Of a stretch of DNA of 64,000 nucleotides, positions 62,716 to 64,000 are shown piece by piece (within the stretch, counting starts at the first letter, position 1; every line of letters starts with the position of its first letter). The notes under the pieces are model-generated. The model had not been told where the DNA came from and made no database searches. It saw only the letters and a program-made list of their open reading frames with translations. A program made the position numbers and the translations under genes. Source of the stretch: Glaciecola sp964195425 (GTDB taxonomy: Bacteria; Pseudomonadota; Gammaproteobacteria; Enterobacterales; Alteromonadaceae); the NCBI GenBank assembly GCA_964195425.1, contig CAXMOM010000042.1:86883-150882 (forward strand). The letters run 5' to 3'.

Positions 62716-64000
62716 TCAATTTTTATCATGAACCTCGCCTTGCCAATTAATTTTCTGCGCGTTAGTGGTGGATGCCTTTATGCCGGAGTGCAACCAATCT
62801 TGAGCACTTAGGTTGGCAGCACTTTTCATCGTTTTGTGCTTCGCAACCGGACGATGCAACATAGCTTTGCGCTCAGACCCATGCTTTGTCAGATTTGTCG
62901 TCGCCAATGGCACCTTAAAACCGATGGTTCCGGCGGCAGCTATCGCGATAAGACCATCCGCTAAAACGGGTTTGCGATGCTCGTCCAACACTACTATAGT
63001 CTGAGTCCCGTTAGTGTCAGTGTTAAGTTTGGCCGACTCAAGTTTGCGTGTTTCAACGGGATCATCAGACAAGTCGCGCTCAGGTGACACTTTGTTTTCA
63101 GGTACTTGGTCATCGTTAGATGCAGGTGGCTGCTCACTTTGTGTATCTGAACTTTCTAAAGAGTCAGCTTTAGTAGCTCGATCCTGATTATCTTCTGGCT
63201 GAGTCGTAACGCTCCCGCTAGACGCTGCATGGTGCGTCAAAGAGCGCTCACCTTGAAGCTCGGACAAAATCAAAAAATCGCCAGATGAAGCAGGGTCTGA
63301 CATCAGAGGATAAGCCCTTTGAGACAGCAGCGCTTCACTCTTCTCCAAGGCAGCCTTTGCATCGAAGCTAGAGTTGAAAAGTGAACTTTGTATGTAGGCC
63401 ATTATGTCGTATTTGCCGCTGCCAAACCGCACCACTGATTCGACTAGCCCATTTTCGAAGGTGACACTAGCAGTGTCACCAAACAACATATCCTCAGACA
63501 AATTACCACCCAACAAATCTGGTCCTGCACCCCCAATCAAAATATCATTACCACTACCGCCAAACAAAATATCGTTACCACCTTGAGTCAGCGCTAATGA
63601 ACTAACCCGCTGCCAATTACCTTGTTGATCAAGCGACACGAATCCGTGATCACCAAACAAGACGTCATTACCCATACCACCATACAGCGTGTCATTGCCT
63701 AAACCACCAATCAGTGTATCGCCGTTATTGCCCGCTATCAGGGTATCGTTGCCGCCACTGCCTGTCAGGGTTGTCCCAGCACCAAGGTTCGTCACTGTAT
63801 AGCCTAGCGTTCCCAACACGTCGGCTGCGGCCAGGTTGACCGCTGATCCGCTGGTGATCAGGTTAGCCGACCCTTTATTGACCGTGTTAATATCTGCTGT
63901 CCAAGGTGCCGTCACCGTTGCGTTGGCGGTTGCGCCTGCGCTCACCTTGAGCACATCCGTACCGTTTAAATCGGTAATGACATCCGTGCCAAGATCCACC
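62716..64000 (-). CDS. Large RTX-repeat protein, C-terminal part (N-terminus beyond the window)
   Basis: The frame is open to the window edge, so only about 428 C-terminal residues are seen. Two blocks of calcium-binding nonapeptides are clear: GSGGNDTLIAGNNGDTLIGG to GGMGNDVLFGDHG, and GGNDILFGGSGNDILIGGAG to EDMLFGD. The end differs from common T1SS toxins: a long Ser/Glu/Asp/Pro-rich section, then a hydrophobic stretch (LADGLIAIAAAGTIGFKVPL), then a basic tail (KHGSERKAMLHRPVAKHK). The upstream part has repeat-like ADVL-type blocks (TDLNGTDVLKVSAGATANAT) typical of giant surface RTX proteins. It is the probable cargo of the downstream operon. Confidence 0.88.
   Translation of the reverse strand, partial: VDLGTDVITDLNGTDVLKVSAGATANATVTAPWTADINTVNKGSANLITSGSAVNLAAADVLGTLGYTVTNLGAGTTLTGSGGNDTLIAGNNGDTLIGGLGNDTLYGGMGNDVLFGDHGFVSLDQQGNWQRVSSLALTQGGNDILFGGSGNDILIGGAGPDLLGGNLSEDMLFGDTASVTFENGLVESVVRFGSGKYDIMAYIQSSLFNSSFDAKAALEKSEALLSQRAYPLMSDPASSGDFLILSELQGERSLTHHAASSGSVTTQPEDNQDRATKADSLESSDTQSEQPPASNDDQVPENKVSPERDLSDDPVETRKLESAKLNTDTNGTQTIVVLDEHRKPVLADGLIAIAAAGTIGFKVPLATTNLTKHGSERKAMLHRPVAKHKTMKSAANLSAQDWLHSGIKASTTNAQKINWQGEVHDKN

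Overview
The window reads as chromosome of a marine gammaproteobacterium, most likely an Alteromonadaceae/Glaciecola-type member of the Alteromonadales. The grounds are the AT-rich gammaproteobacterial gene style, MSHA-type prepilins, PEP-CTERM-type surface proteins, a lipoprotein arylsulfatase, a VF530-family protein, feoAB, and a LysR/DoxX/GST/pirin block like E. coli yhaJ-yqjFG-yhaK. No rRNA, tRNA, CRISPR array or intact prophage was seen.

Layout. 1-7.5 kb: a c-di-GMP signalling protein (5' end outside the window), ribA, an ATP-grasp protein, feoAB with a probable Fur box, and two small hypotheticals. 7.7-16.5 kb: an eight-gene minus-strand operon with a MotA/TolQ/ExbB-type channel protein, two von Willebrand A (VWA) proteins whose single N-terminal membrane helix has the FLDV aspartate pattern of ExbD/TolR/MotB partners, a 42-residue membrane peptide, a PEGA/FGE-like protein, a TPR-like membrane protein, a lipoprotein and a low-complexity exported protein. 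I propose it as an undescribed ion-driven motor complex. 16.6-38 kb: mostly housekeeping and single genes (dienelactone hydrolase, reprolysin-type metalloprotease, PEP-CTERM protein, gamma carbonic anhydrase, pilin, CCA-adding enzyme, trxC with an FAD oxidase, POT peptide transporter, CehA-like hydrolase). 38-51 kb: 2OG oxygenase, nitrilase, DUF808 protein, an ECF sigma module whose promoter sequence recurs before a superinfection-immunity-like gene, arylsulfatase, an RCK-type protein, and the LysR-controlled quinone/oxidative-stress block.

50.3-54.8 kb is a scar region: truncated pirin, a diguanylate cyclase gene with an in-frame stop, two broken IS6-type elements and a SIR2-like fragment. 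Beyond it (54.9-64 kb) base composition looks more GC-rich and a different minus-strand operon begins. It holds a large RTX protein (its N-terminal part is outside the window), a GAF-HlyD adaptor, a PqqD-like/M50 peptidase/HlyD fusion, a short SecA paralogue, a periplasmic HlyD adaptor and an unknown protein. There is no ABC transporter or TolC in view, so I propose a SecA-linked dedicated export system for the giant RTX protein.

Gene decay is a recurring theme. An rpiB-like gene, a second pilin, a PEP-CTERM gene, a diguanylate cyclase, a pirin gene and a DUF3291 gene are all broken. A ClpP-like gene and a DUF808 gene have damaged or unusual starts. All calls rest on reading the sequence and family knowledge; no search was run.
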